Shown here: positions 1-10,408 of the stretch, in pieces
Position numbering within the stretch: the stretch's first letter is position 1
Layout: each line of letters starts with the position of its first letter
Assembly (NCBI RefSeq): GCF_001427585.1
Contig: NZ_LMGY01000012.1
Location: forward strand, 720,201 to 784,200
Origin: Pseudoxanthomonas sp. Root630
GTDB lineage: Bacteria; Pseudomonadota; Gammaproteobacteria; Xanthomonadales; Xanthomonadaceae
DNA: 64,000 nucleotides
Direction of reading: 5' to 3'
Program-made: the position numbers and the translations under genes
The notes under the pieces: model-generated
Database searches by the model: none
Told to the model about the DNA's origin: nothing
The model's input: only the letters and a program-made list of their open reading frames with translations

Positions 1-172
1 GTCCACGTGGTTCGCCGTCCGTGCGCATTGCGATGCGACAGCATGTCTTCGCTAAGCTCTACGTCTTTAAGCGGTGTCCACGCAGTTCGCCCCCTCCGTG
101 CGCATTGCGATGCGACAGCATGTCTTCGCTAAGCTCTACGTCTTTAAGCGGTGTCCACGCAGTTCGCCCCCC
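1..172. repeat. 77-bp tandem direct repeat, about 2.2 copies visible
   Basis: A unit beginning GTGCGCATTGCGATGCGACA occurs at 21 and again at 98. The block GTGTCCACGCAGTTCGCCCC occurs at 74 and again at 151, so the period is exactly 77 bp and the two full copies look identical. The array starts with a degenerate partial unit (1-20, two bases shorter) and stops abruptly near 172, so more copies may lie upstream of the window. Because 77 is not a multiple of three, the frame shifts from copy to copy and no protein repeat results; I do not read it as coding. The stretch from 173 to 366 is GC-rich and I see no gene in it; it is downstream of the receptor gene on the minus strand. Confidence 0.9.
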
Positions 173-366
173 CGGGCGCGTGGCGACGCGTTCCTCTCCC
201 TGCATGCCGTGAGTTTCTTGCTGCGCGGTCTGACCGTCCGGGCGCCGGCGCGCAGCTGGCCAGCCAGCCGCTGCGTGCGACGGTTGCCCGCCCGTTCCCG
301 TGCCGCGGCGCCCGTCCGATCAGTTGGTGGCCGCCTCCGCTGCGGAGGCGGCGATGCACATGGGTG

Positions 367-2799
367 TCAGAAGGTGTAGCGCACCCGGGTGTAGTAGTAC
401 GCGCCGTTGCTGCCGATGGGCGACAGCACGTCGTAGGGCAGGTTGCCGAAGTAGTAGATGTCCTCGTTCGACAGGTCCGGGTACTCGTCGGTCAGGTTCA
501 GGCCGCCCAGCGCCACGCTCCACTTCGAGGAAACCTTGTATTCGACTTCCGCGTCGAGCTGCCATTCGGCGCCGTAGCGCTGTTCCGGCTCGAAACCGCC
601 GCCGAAGTTGAACACGCGCTTGGCGCTGCCGTGGCGGCTGACGCGGCCCAGCAGGTTCCAGCGGTCGCTGTCCCAGTTCGCGGTGAACTGCGCGCGGGTG
701 CGCGGCGCGGCGTCGGTCAGCGTGTTGCTTTCTTCCACGCCGAACAGCACGTAGTCCGGGTCCAGCGCCAGCAACTGGGCCGGGGTCGCGACGATGTTCT
801 TCAGCTCGGTCTTCGCGTAGCTGTAAGTGCCGGTCAGCAGCAGGTTGCCGCCGGCCAGCGCCTGCCGCCAGTTCGCCACCAGCTCGACGCCCTGCGTGCG
901 GGTGTCGGCGGCGTTGGTGAAGTAGCTGACGCTCTGCACGCCCGGCACGCCGAACTCGGCGTCGATGAAGTCGGTCAGCGCATCGCCGGTGATGCTTTCC
1001 GACAGTGCGACGCGGTCGTCGATCTCGATATGGAACACGTCCAGCGACAGGTCGAAGTGCTCGCCGATCCGGCTGGTGAAGCCCAGGCTGGCGTTGATCG
1101 ACTTCTCCGGATCCAGGTCCTGTGCGCCCAGGGCGCGGGCGATCGGATTGTTGACCGACAGCAGGCGGCCCTGGGTCAGCTGGCCGGCGGCGTTGTAGCC
1201 GGTGGAGGTGGACTCGTAGCCGATCTGCGCCAGCGACGGCGCGCGGAAGTTGTTCGACAGCGCGCCGCGCAACGCGAATGCCGGGGCGAACTCGTAGCGC
1301 GCCGCCACCTTGCCGGTCAGCTCGCCGCCGAAATCGCTGTAGTGCTCGTAGCGCACGGCGACGTCGGTGGTCAGCTTCTCGCCGAAGCGGCTGGACAGCG
1401 CCGCGTAGAGGCTGGCGACGTCGCGGTCGAGGTTGGCCACGTCCTGTGGGGTCAGGCCGCCGCCGGCCTGCGAGCCCGTCGGCCGGTCGGTGTACGGGCC
1501 GGCCGCGTAGCTGGCCGGATCGCCGGCACCGGTGTCGTACTCCTCGAAGCGGAATTCCGCACCGAACGCGAGGTCGTGGCTGGCGGTGCCGCGATCGAAT
1601 CCGCGGCTCAGGTCGAGGTTCGCCAGCGTCTGCGTGGACTCGTAGTCGCCGGTCTTGAAGCGGGTGGGGCTGGTCGGGCCGAGCGATGCGTTGAGCGAAT
1701 CGCGCAGGCGGTAGGTGAAGGTATTGCTGCCGCGGTTGAGGCTGGCGTCGTAGTTCCAGCCGCCCCACTGCCCGCGCACGCCGCCGACCGCGGCCACGTC
1801 CTGGTTCTCGCCCAGCGACACGGGGCGGTACCCGTTGGGGTAGACCTCGGGCCAGTTGGACACGCCCTCCGGATAGCGGAAGTAGTTGGCGCCCACGGTG
1901 TCGCGCTTGTTGTAGGTGCCGAACAGGTAGAACTCCGCGGACTCGCCCAGCGGAATGCCGGTGTTGATCCAGGCGTTGAGGTCCTTCGAGGCGCCATCGC
2001 CCAGGTGGTAGTTGCGCTGGCCTTGCACGGCGAGGTTGGCCGGGGTCTGGTCCCACGGCGGCACCTGGTCGAAGCCGGCGCGGTTGGTGGCCTCGCGGTT
2101 CTTCAGTTCGAAGCCCACGCGGAAGAAGCCGCCATCGCCGACCGCGGTGCCGACCTTGCCGGAAAGGAAGCTGGTCTGGCCATCGGTGAGGGTCTGGCCG
2201 ATCGGCTCCACGTCGGTGTGGTGCAGGCCGAAGCTGGCTTCCCATGCACCGCCTTCGGGCGCGTCGTCGAGGATGATGTTGACCACGCCGGCCACCGCGT
2301 CCGAGCCGTACTGCGCGCCGGCGCCGTCGCGCAGCACTTCGATGCGCTTGATGGCGCTCACCGGGATGGCGTTGAAGTCCACCGGCGTGGTGCCGCGGCC
2401 GATCTTCGAGCCGGTGGTCACCAGCGCGGTGGTGTGGCGGCGCTTGCCGTTGACCAGCACCAGCACCTGGTCCGGCGCCAGGCCGCGCAGCTGCGCCGCA
2501 CGCACATGGTCGGCGCCGCCGGAGTTGGACTGGCGCGGGAAGTTGAATGAGGGCAGCAGCGCCTGCAGCGCGCTGCCGAGTTCGCCGTTGAGCACGCCGG
2601 CCTTGCGGATGTCCTCGGCGGTCAATACGTCGATCGGCGAGGTGGATTCCAGCGCCGTGCGGTCGCTGGCGCGCGTGCCGGTGACGATCACCGCGTCGAG
2701 ATCGGTGGTGCCATCGGCCGGCGCCTGCTGGGCGACGGCGGGAAAGGCGAGGACAAGCGCGATGGCAGCGCCGAGCGGCGCCACGGTGGGGCGGGACAT
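367..2799 (-). CDS. TonB-dependent outer-membrane receptor (first of three)
   Basis: An 810-residue outer-membrane beta-barrel importer that would take up a scarce ligand using energy from TonB-ExbBD. Residues 1-24 form a Sec signal peptide ending near AVAQQA. A TonB-box-like DAVIVTG lies near residues 35-41. A plug domain follows, with LVLVNGKRRH and the strongly conserved IEVLRDGAGAQYGSDAVAG, then a long barrel ending in a terminal Phe (VRYTF). The ATG at 2799 has AGGAG upstream and precedes the signal peptide directly; longer starts add no conserved sequence. It is divergent from the lipoprotein gene at 3130. Substrate unknown. It is related to, but clearly diverged from, the receptors at 12258 and 14932, and it lacks their operator-like element. 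Confidence 0.93.
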   Translation of the reverse strand: MSRPTVAPLGAAIALVLAFPAVAQQAPADGTTDLDAVIVTGTRASDRTALESTSPIDVLTAEDIRKAGVLNGELGSALQALLPSFNFPRQSNSGGADHVRAAQLRGLAPDQVLVLVNGKRRHTTALVTTGSKIGRGTTPVDFNAIPVSAIKRIEVLRDGAGAQYGSDAVAGVVNIILDDAPEGGAWEASFGLHHTDVEPIGQTLTDGQTSFLSGKVGTAVGDGGFFRVGFELKNREATNRAGFDQVPPWDQTPANLAVQGQRNYHLGDGASKDLNAWINTGIPLGESAEFYLFGTYNKRDTVGANYFRYPEGVSNWPEVYPNGYRPVSLGENQDVAAVGGVRGQWGGWNYDASLNRGSNTFTYRLRDSLNASLGPTSPTRFKTGDYESTQTLANLDLSRGFDRGTASHDLAFGAEFRFEEYDTGAGDPASYAAGPYTDRPTGSQAGGGLTPQDVANLDRDVASLYAALSSRFGEKLTTDVAVRYEHYSDFGGELTGKVAARYEFAPAFALRGALSNNFRAPSLAQIGYESTSTGYNAAGQLTQGRLLSVNNPIARALGAQDLDPEKSINASLGFTSRIGEHFDLSLDVFHIEIDDRVALSESITGDALTDFIDAEFGVPGVQSVSYFTNAADTRTQGVELVANWRQALAGGNLLLTGTYSYAKTELKNIVATPAQLLALDPDYVLFGVEESNTLTDAAPRTRAQFTANWDSDRWNLLGRVSRHGSAKRVFNFGGGFEPEQRYGAEWQLDAEVEYKVSSKWSVALGGLNLTDEYPDLSNEDIYYFGNLPYDVLSPIGSNGAYYYTRVRYTF

Positions 2800-3129
2800 G
2801 GAAACTCCTGGCGGGTGGGGTACGGGAGAGGGTGGTGCGACGACGGATGCGTTCAGCGGCAACGACAGCCGCAGCCGCCGGCCCCACGGGGGGAGAGACC
2901 AGGAGGGACGCGGGCGGCTACGGGTCGTGCGATCGGCATCGGGACAAGAGGTGTCGTGTGGGTCGTCGTTCCCGGTCTATGGCGTGCGCCGGGGTGACTG
3001 AACCATACCTCGCCGGTTCTCCTTCATGACCGTCACCGACCATGGCGTGATCCCATGTCGTCATTCCCAGCGGTTATTTCGATGCGCGATGATGTCCGCC
3101 GACAGTACGCGTCCCCACTGGAGTTCCCC
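2800..3129. other. divergent intergenic region between the receptor and the lipoprotein gene
   Basis: These 330 bases must hold the promoters of the minus-strand receptor and the plus-strand lipoprotein gene. I found no convincing -35/-10 pair and no copy of the inverted-repeat element found before the other two receptors. A short TGAC-C-GTCA palindrome sits near 3027-3035 but is too small to interpret. Short open frames here have no conserved features. Confidence 0.5.
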
Positions 3130-3606
3130 ATGCTGTTGAGAAGTCTTTTCCTGGCCACCGCGTTGCTGGCCGTGTCCGGATGCGCCAGCGTGCGCAGTGC
3201 CGATGCACCGACGGCCACCACCTCGTCGCTGCAGGGCGATGCGCTGCGTCCCGGACAGGCCACCGGCTGGGTGCGCAGCGAACTGTATTTCGGCGTCGGC
3301 AAGGAGACGGGACCTGCAGACCGCCCGCAGGCCGAGACGATCACCGAGGAGCGCTGGCGCGCGTTCCTCGACAAGGAGGTGACCTCGCGCTTCCCCGACG
3401 GGCTGACCGTCTTCGACGCCTACGGCCAATGGCTGTTCCGCGACGCGGGCGAGCCGAACCGCCTGAAGACCAAGGTGCTGGTGGTGCTGCACGAGGACAC
3501 GCCGCAGCGTCGTGCCGACATCGAGGCGATCCGCCTGGCGTGGAAGCAGGCCACCGGCCACCAGTCGGTGCTGTGGTCGCGCCACGCGGTGGACGTATCG
3601 TTCTGA
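3130..3606 (+). CDS. DUF3574-type lipoprotein
   Basis: A 158-residue predicted lipoprotein. MLLRSLFLATALLAVSGC is a signal peptide with a VSGC lipobox, so Cys18 should be acylated. The body (SELYFGVGKETG, ERWRAFLDKEVTSRFPDGLTV, then the tail with SVLWSR and VDVSF) matches my memory of the DUF3574 family, whose function is unknown. The ATG at 3130 is chosen because it opens the signal peptide; the frame extends 25 codons upstream without useful sequence. It is divergent from the receptor and is followed 73 bp later by the permease gene on the same strand. Cellular role not known. Confidence 0.8.
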   Translation: MLLRSLFLATALLAVSGCASVRSADAPTATTSSLQGDALRPGQATGWVRSELYFGVGKETGPADRPQAETITEERWRAFLDKEVTSRFPDGLTVFDAYGQWLFRDAGEPNRLKTKVLVVLHEDTPQRRADIEAIRLAWKQATGHQSVLWSRHAVDVSF

Positions 3607-3679
3607 ACCCGGTGCGCCCGCCGGTCGCGCGGGCGCTTATGCTGGCGGCTTCCCGCCCACCCCACTGATTCCCGACTCC

Positions 3680-5263
3680 ATGACCGCATCGGCTTCTTCC
3701 GTGCGCCGCTGGTTCGTACCCGGCGACCTCAACGGCTTCTTCGGCCTGGTGGTGGACAACCTGTCCATCCTCGGCTTCATCGCCGCCGCGCTGATCGGCA
3801 TCTTCCAGTTCCCGGCCGAGGTGGTGTTCACCCGGATGTTCCCGGGCACCGCGCTGGGTGTGCTGGTCGGCAACCTGATCTACACATGGATGGCGCATCG
3901 CCTGGCGGCGAAAACCGGCCGCGACGACGTCACCGCGATGCCGCTGGGCCTGGATGCGCCCACCAGCATCGGCATGGCGCTGCTGGTGCTGGGCCCGGCG
4001 TTCGTCGGCTTCAAGCAGGCCGGCCTGGACGAGCAGGCGGCGGCCACCGCCACCTGGCAACTCGGCATGGCCGCGCTGGTGGTGATGGGCGTGCTGAAGC
4101 TGGTGCTGTCGTTTTTTGGCGACGCGGTCACGCGGGCGGTGCCGCGCGCGGGCCTGCTCGGCTCCATCGGGGGCGCGGCGCTGACGCTGCTCGGCTTCCT
4201 GCCGCTGATCGAAACACTGCGCCAGCCCATCGTCGGCTTCGTCACCTTCGGCCTGCTGCTGTACGTGCTGGTGGCGAAGGGCAAATTGCCGGTGAAGCTG
4301 CCAGGCGTACTGGTGGCCTTCATCGTCGGCACCGCGCTGTATTACGCGCTCGGCCTGTCCGGTCTGGGCGCGCCCGGCTTCAAGGTGCCGGACGCAGTAC
4401 CGCTGGCGGTGACGCTGCCGCTGCCCACGCTGGGCTGGCTGGACGGCCTGGCCTACACCGTGCCGTATCTCCCGCTGCTGTTGCCGTTCGGCCTGCTGAT
4501 GGTCGTCGGTGGCATCAACGTCAGCGAGAGCGCACGTGCGGCCGGCGACGACTACCGCACGCGTGACGTGCTGCTGGCCGAAGCGGTGTCCACGCTGGTC
4601 GCCGGTGTCTGCGGCGGTGTGGCGCAGACCACGCCGTACATCGGCCAGCCCGCGTACAAGCACATGGGCGCGCGCAAGGGTTACACGCTGCTGACCGGGC
4701 TTTTCATCGGCCTGGGCGGCGTGCTCGGCTACGTATCGGGACTGGTGCAGTGGCTGCCGGTCGCGGTGCTGGCGCCGATCATCGTCTACGTGGGCCTGGA
4801 CATCACCGTGCAGGCGTTCACCGAAACGCCGCGCAAGCACGCCATCGCGGTGGCGCTGGGTTTCCTGCCGTCGGTCGCGTACCTGCTGACGATCAAGTTC
4901 GGCAATCCGGCATGGATCGCGCCCGACCACTTCGCCGGCCTGTACGAAGGCGTCGACGGCCATGGCCTGCCGGACCTCGCCACCATCGTCACCCTGGGCA
5001 ACGGCTTCATCATCACCGCGATGATCTGGACCACCGCGCTGGTGGCGATGATCGACGGGCGCAACGGCCGTGCGGTCGTCGCGCTGCTGGTGGGCGCGGT
5101 GCTGACGCTGTTCGGCATCATCCACTCGGTCGATCCGCGCGGCGGCATCTACCTGCCGTGGGACGTCGAAGGCCTGCGCGCGACCATCCTGTGGCAGTTC
5201 GCCGGTGCCTATGCCGCGCTGGCGGTGCTGCTGGGCCTGCTGTCGCTGCAGAAGAAGGCATGA
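3680..5263 (+). CDS. NCS2-like xanthine/uracil-type permease
   Basis: A 527-residue polytopic inner-membrane protein with roughly a dozen hydrophobic segments. The early FVVPGD-like start, the FQFPAEVVFTRMFPGTALG segment, the conserved GRDDVTAMPLGLDAPT stretch and the later GLLMVVGGINVSESARAAG region resemble the nucleobase:cation symporter-2 superfamily, especially the AdeQ/YicO-like branch. The cargo is probably a nucleobase or similar small solute, by family analogy only. The ATG at 3680 directly precedes MTASASSVRRWF; there is no strong ribosome site. It stands alone, between the lipoprotein gene and clpB. The exact substrate cannot be read from the sequence. Confidence 0.75.
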   Translation: MTASASSVRRWFVPGDLNGFFGLVVDNLSILGFIAAALIGIFQFPAEVVFTRMFPGTALGVLVGNLIYTWMAHRLAAKTGRDDVTAMPLGLDAPTSIGMALLVLGPAFVGFKQAGLDEQAAATATWQLGMAALVVMGVLKLVLSFFGDAVTRAVPRAGLLGSIGGAALTLLGFLPLIETLRQPIVGFVTFGLLLYVLVAKGKLPVKLPGVLVAFIVGTALYYALGLSGLGAPGFKVPDAVPLAVTLPLPTLGWLDGLAYTVPYLPLLLPFGLLMVVGGINVSESARAAGDDYRTRDVLLAEAVSTLVAGVCGGVAQTTPYIGQPAYKHMGARKGYTLLTGLFIGLGGVLGYVSGLVQWLPVAVLAPIIVYVGLDITVQAFTETPRKHAIAVALGFLPSVAYLLTIKFGNPAWIAPDHFAGLYEGVDGHGLPDLATIVTLGNGFIITAMIWTTALVAMIDGRNGRAVVALLVGAVLTLFGIIHSVDPRGGIYLPWDVEGLRATILWQFAGAYAALAVLLGLLSLQKKA

Positions 5264-5312
5264 CGCGTGCCCTGTAGGAGGGGCTTCGGGCTGAATCGCC
5301 GTCTCGCGGCCT

Positions 5313-5340
5313 CTTGAAACACCGCCGCTTAACCGCATCT
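5313..5340 (+). promoter_or_regulatory. sigma-32 (heat-shock) promoter of clpB
   Basis: CTTGAAA at 5313-5319 is an exact -35 element for sigma-32. After a 13-base spacer comes CCGCATCT at 5333-5340, which differs from the CCCCATnT -10 consensus at one specified base. The start codon of clpB is about 50 bases downstream. Spacing and context both fit heat-shock control by RpoH. Confidence 0.85.
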
Positions 5341-5392
5341 GGGTAGCATCGGCTGGCGTTCGCCGGCCCCGACTTCCCTTGAGGCTCTCCCG

Positions 5393-7981
<2,589 letters not shown>

Positions 7982-7993
7982 CGTCGCGACCAC

Positions 7994-8018
7994 GGGCGGA
8001 CCGACGAACGGTCCGCCC
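7994..8018 (+). terminator. hairpin after clpB, candidate terminator
   Basis: GGGCGGACC (7994-8002) pairs perfectly with GGTCCGCCC (8010-8018) around a 7-base loop, 13 bases after the clpB stop codon. There is no T-run, so intrinsic termination is likely weak; it may protect the mRNA 3' end or act with Rho. Confidence 0.55.
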
Positions 8019-8131
8019 GCGCGGTAGGTAATGCGTGAAGTTGCCGCGGCGCGCCGCAGCACTCCCCGCTCTTGCGTTTCCGTGTCAGGATGCACGGCGC
8101 CGGGGGAAGGCAACACACAGGATCCGCATGC

Positions 8132-10399
8132 ATGGGTGACCACGCCGACAGCCAGGCGCGTGGCATGGGCGTCAGCACGAAAGTGCTGTTGCTCGGCGGC
8201 CTTTGCCTGTTGCTGCAGCAGGTGCCCGTCAGCTACCGCATCGATTTCTTCGGACAGCAGTCCGACGCCTCGCTGATCCACCTCCATGCCGGCCTGCTGC
8301 TGGCGATCGCCATGCTCGAGCGCGATCGTCGCGTGGTCGCCGGCTGCTTCCTGGCGACGCTCGCCGGCTGGACGGTGCGCCAGTTGTACTTCGATGGCTG
8401 GCAGCCCAGCGTGGTGCTCGCCTGGGGCGCGGCCAGCTACCTGTTCACGCTCGGCTGGAGCCTGCTCTGCGCGCACTGGACCGGGTGGCCGCGCGCGGGA
8501 GGCCAGCGCGTGCAGCGACGGGACCTGCTCCGTTTCGCCGCCATCGGCCTGCTGCTGTATCCGTTGGTGCTTGCGCTGGTGGGTTTCAGCATCGCCGCGG
8601 TATCGACGTCGACCGCCGCGATCAGCACCGTCTTCCAGATGTTCTTCGCCAAGCAGTTCGGCGTGGCCGTGGTGACCCTGCCGCTGGTGGTCGCATGGCG
8701 CGAGCGCGGGCACCCCGCGCCGCGCATGGATGCGGCTTCGCACTGGCTGTGGCCCATCGCGCTGGGTGCGGGCCTCGCGGCCAGCGTATGGGCGGCGGTG
8801 CTGGTGCGCCGCGCCTTCAATACCGGTGTCGCGGCGCCGGAACTCGTGCTGATGGATTACCGCTTCGCCCTGCTGCTGGTGCTGGGCTGGGGCATGCTGC
8901 GGTTGTCGTCGCGCTGGGCGATGGCGGCGTTGTCGCTGACCTTGCTGCTACTGGTGGGGATGGTCGCGGGCACGGCGGAGTACGCCAACAGCGCGGTGGG
9001 CTTCTTCAACCTGCTGCACATCACGCTGGAAGTGAACATCCTGCTGCTGGCGATGATGTACCTGTGGCTGACCCACCGCGACCGCTACGAACTGGCCGAA
9101 CGCCTCTCGGCCGAGACCCTGCGCGACCAGATCACCGGCCTGCCCAACCTCAAGGCATTGCGCGAACGCGTGGAACGGCCGCTGTCGCGCACCGAGCTGG
9201 GTTACCTGCTGCTCGACCAGACCGACACGCTGGTGGCGGGCTTCGGCCTGGACACGCAGGCGCAGGCCATGAACGCCGTGGCACGGCGGCTGGAAGACCA
9301 GGTCGAAACCTATTACGTGGGCACGGGCCAGTTCGCCCTGCTGCCCAAGCCTGGCGGCGACCCCGACCTGTGGGAGCGCGTGATGGCGCGGGTCGAACAC
9401 GCCGAGATCGACGTCGGCGGGCAACCGATCCGATTGCTGCCCTACCTGGGCGTGGCCGCGTTCAACGGCACCCAGGCCAACGTCGTGGACAATGCCGTGG
9501 TCACCGCGTCGCACCTCGCCTTCGAGGCGCGCCACCATGGCGAACTGCGCCCGCGCTACAGCGAAGTCGGCGATACCCAAGTGCGGCGCACGCATCGCCG
9601 CCAACTGCACGACGCCACCGAAGCGCTGGCCAGCCTGCGCAACGAGCGCGTGGTGCTGTACTTCCAGCCGATTCGCGACCTGGTGCCCGATGCGAACGCC
9701 GACCCGCGCGCGCTAAGCGGCGAGGTGCTGTGCCGCCTGCTGGACGAACGCGGCGAGATCATGTCGCCGGCGCGGTTCATGGCGCCGCTGGAGGCCGCGG
9801 GTCGCGGCGCGGAGCTGGACCTGGCGGTGATGCGCGCGCTGTTCCGGTTGCTGCGCAAGTCGCCGTCCGCGTTGCCGCACTGCCGGGAGATCGCCATCAA
9901 CCTCACCGGCCAGAGCCTGGCCTCGATGAGCTTCCAGGTGGAACTGCGCACGCTGCTCGCCGGTTCGCCGTTGCCGATGAGCGCGCTGTGCTTCGAGGTC
10001 ACCGAGACCGCGGCCATCTCCAACACGGCGGCGGCCAGCCACCTGTTGGCCGACCTGCGTGCGCTCGGCTGCAGGATCGCCATCGATGACTTCGGTACCG
10101 GCATGCAGAGCTTCGCGCGGCTGCGCGAACTGCCGGTGGACGTCATCAAGATCGATGGCTCGTTCGTGCGCAACGTGGCGCAGCTGGGCAAGGACTACGC
10201 GGTGGTGCAGGCGTCGGTCGCCGTGGCGAGGGCCTTCGGCGCGGAGACCGTGGCCGAGTTCGTCGAGGATGAGGACACCGAGTACTGCCTGCGCCGGATC
10301 GGCGTGGAGCGCGTGCAGGGCTATCTGTACGGTGCGCCGCGGCCGCTGGCCGAAGTGCTCGTCGAAACCGCGGCCGAGGCGGCCGCGTCCGGGGAATAG
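8132..10399 (+). CDS. membrane GGDEF/EAL protein, probable cyclic-di-GMP phosphodiesterase
   Basis: About 755 residues. The first 320 or so contain about eight hydrophobic segments in a sensor-like membrane region. A GGDEF-type domain follows, but its signature is GTGQF (397-401), so cyclase activity is not expected. The C-terminal EAL domain looks intact: EVL at 531-533 for the EAL motif, INLTGQSL, FEVTETA, the paired aspartates in IAIDDFGTG, VIKIDGSF with its lysine, AEFVE and VQGYLYG. It should therefore degrade cyclic-di-GMP and affect biofilm, motility or virulence traits. I chose the ATG at 8132 because AGGA lies nine bases upstream; in-frame alternatives are 8072 and 8165. It is convergent with the antiporter gene. 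Confidence 0.88.
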   Translation: MGDHADSQARGMGVSTKVLLLGGLCLLLQQVPVSYRIDFFGQQSDASLIHLHAGLLLAIAMLERDRRVVAGCFLATLAGWTVRQLYFDGWQPSVVLAWGAASYLFTLGWSLLCAHWTGWPRAGGQRVQRRDLLRFAAIGLLLYPLVLALVGFSIAAVSTSTAAISTVFQMFFAKQFGVAVVTLPLVVAWRERGHPAPRMDAASHWLWPIALGAGLAASVWAAVLVRRAFNTGVAAPELVLMDYRFALLLVLGWGMLRLSSRWAMAALSLTLLLLVGMVAGTAEYANSAVGFFNLLHITLEVNILLLAMMYLWLTHRDRYELAERLSAETLRDQITGLPNLKALRERVERPLSRTELGYLLLDQTDTLVAGFGLDTQAQAMNAVARRLEDQVETYYVGTGQFALLPKPGGDPDLWERVMARVEHAEIDVGGQPIRLLPYLGVAAFNGTQANVVDNAVVTASHLAFEARHHGELRPRYSEVGDTQVRRTHRRQLHDATEALASLRNERVVLYFQPIRDLVPDANADPRALSGEVLCRLLDERGEIMSPARFMAPLEAAGRGAELDLAVMRALFRLLRKSPSALPHCREIAINLTGQSLASMSFQVELRTLLAGSPLPMSALCFEVTETAAISNTAAASHLLADLRALGCRIAIDDFGTGMQSFARLRELPVDVIKIDGSFVRNVAQLGKDYAVVQASVAVARAFGAETVAEFVEDEDTEYCLRRIGVERVQGYLYGAPRPLAEVLVETAAEAAASGE

Positions 10400-10408
10400 C
10401 CCGCGGGA

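Noticed and set aside
1-172. Possible CRISPR array
   Set aside because: The repeats are directly adjacent, long and without unique spacers; no cas gene is near.
21-379. Two short plus-strand frames starting with the same 24-residue peptide
   Set aside because: The identity comes from the 77-bp repeat, which changes frame every unit; no ribosome site and no family resemblance.
151-2550. Long open frame on the plus strand opposite the first TonB receptor
   Set aside because: It is an antisense shadow caused by GC-rich codon bias; its translation is a Val/Gly/Arg-rich string with no motif, while the minus strand encodes a clear receptor.
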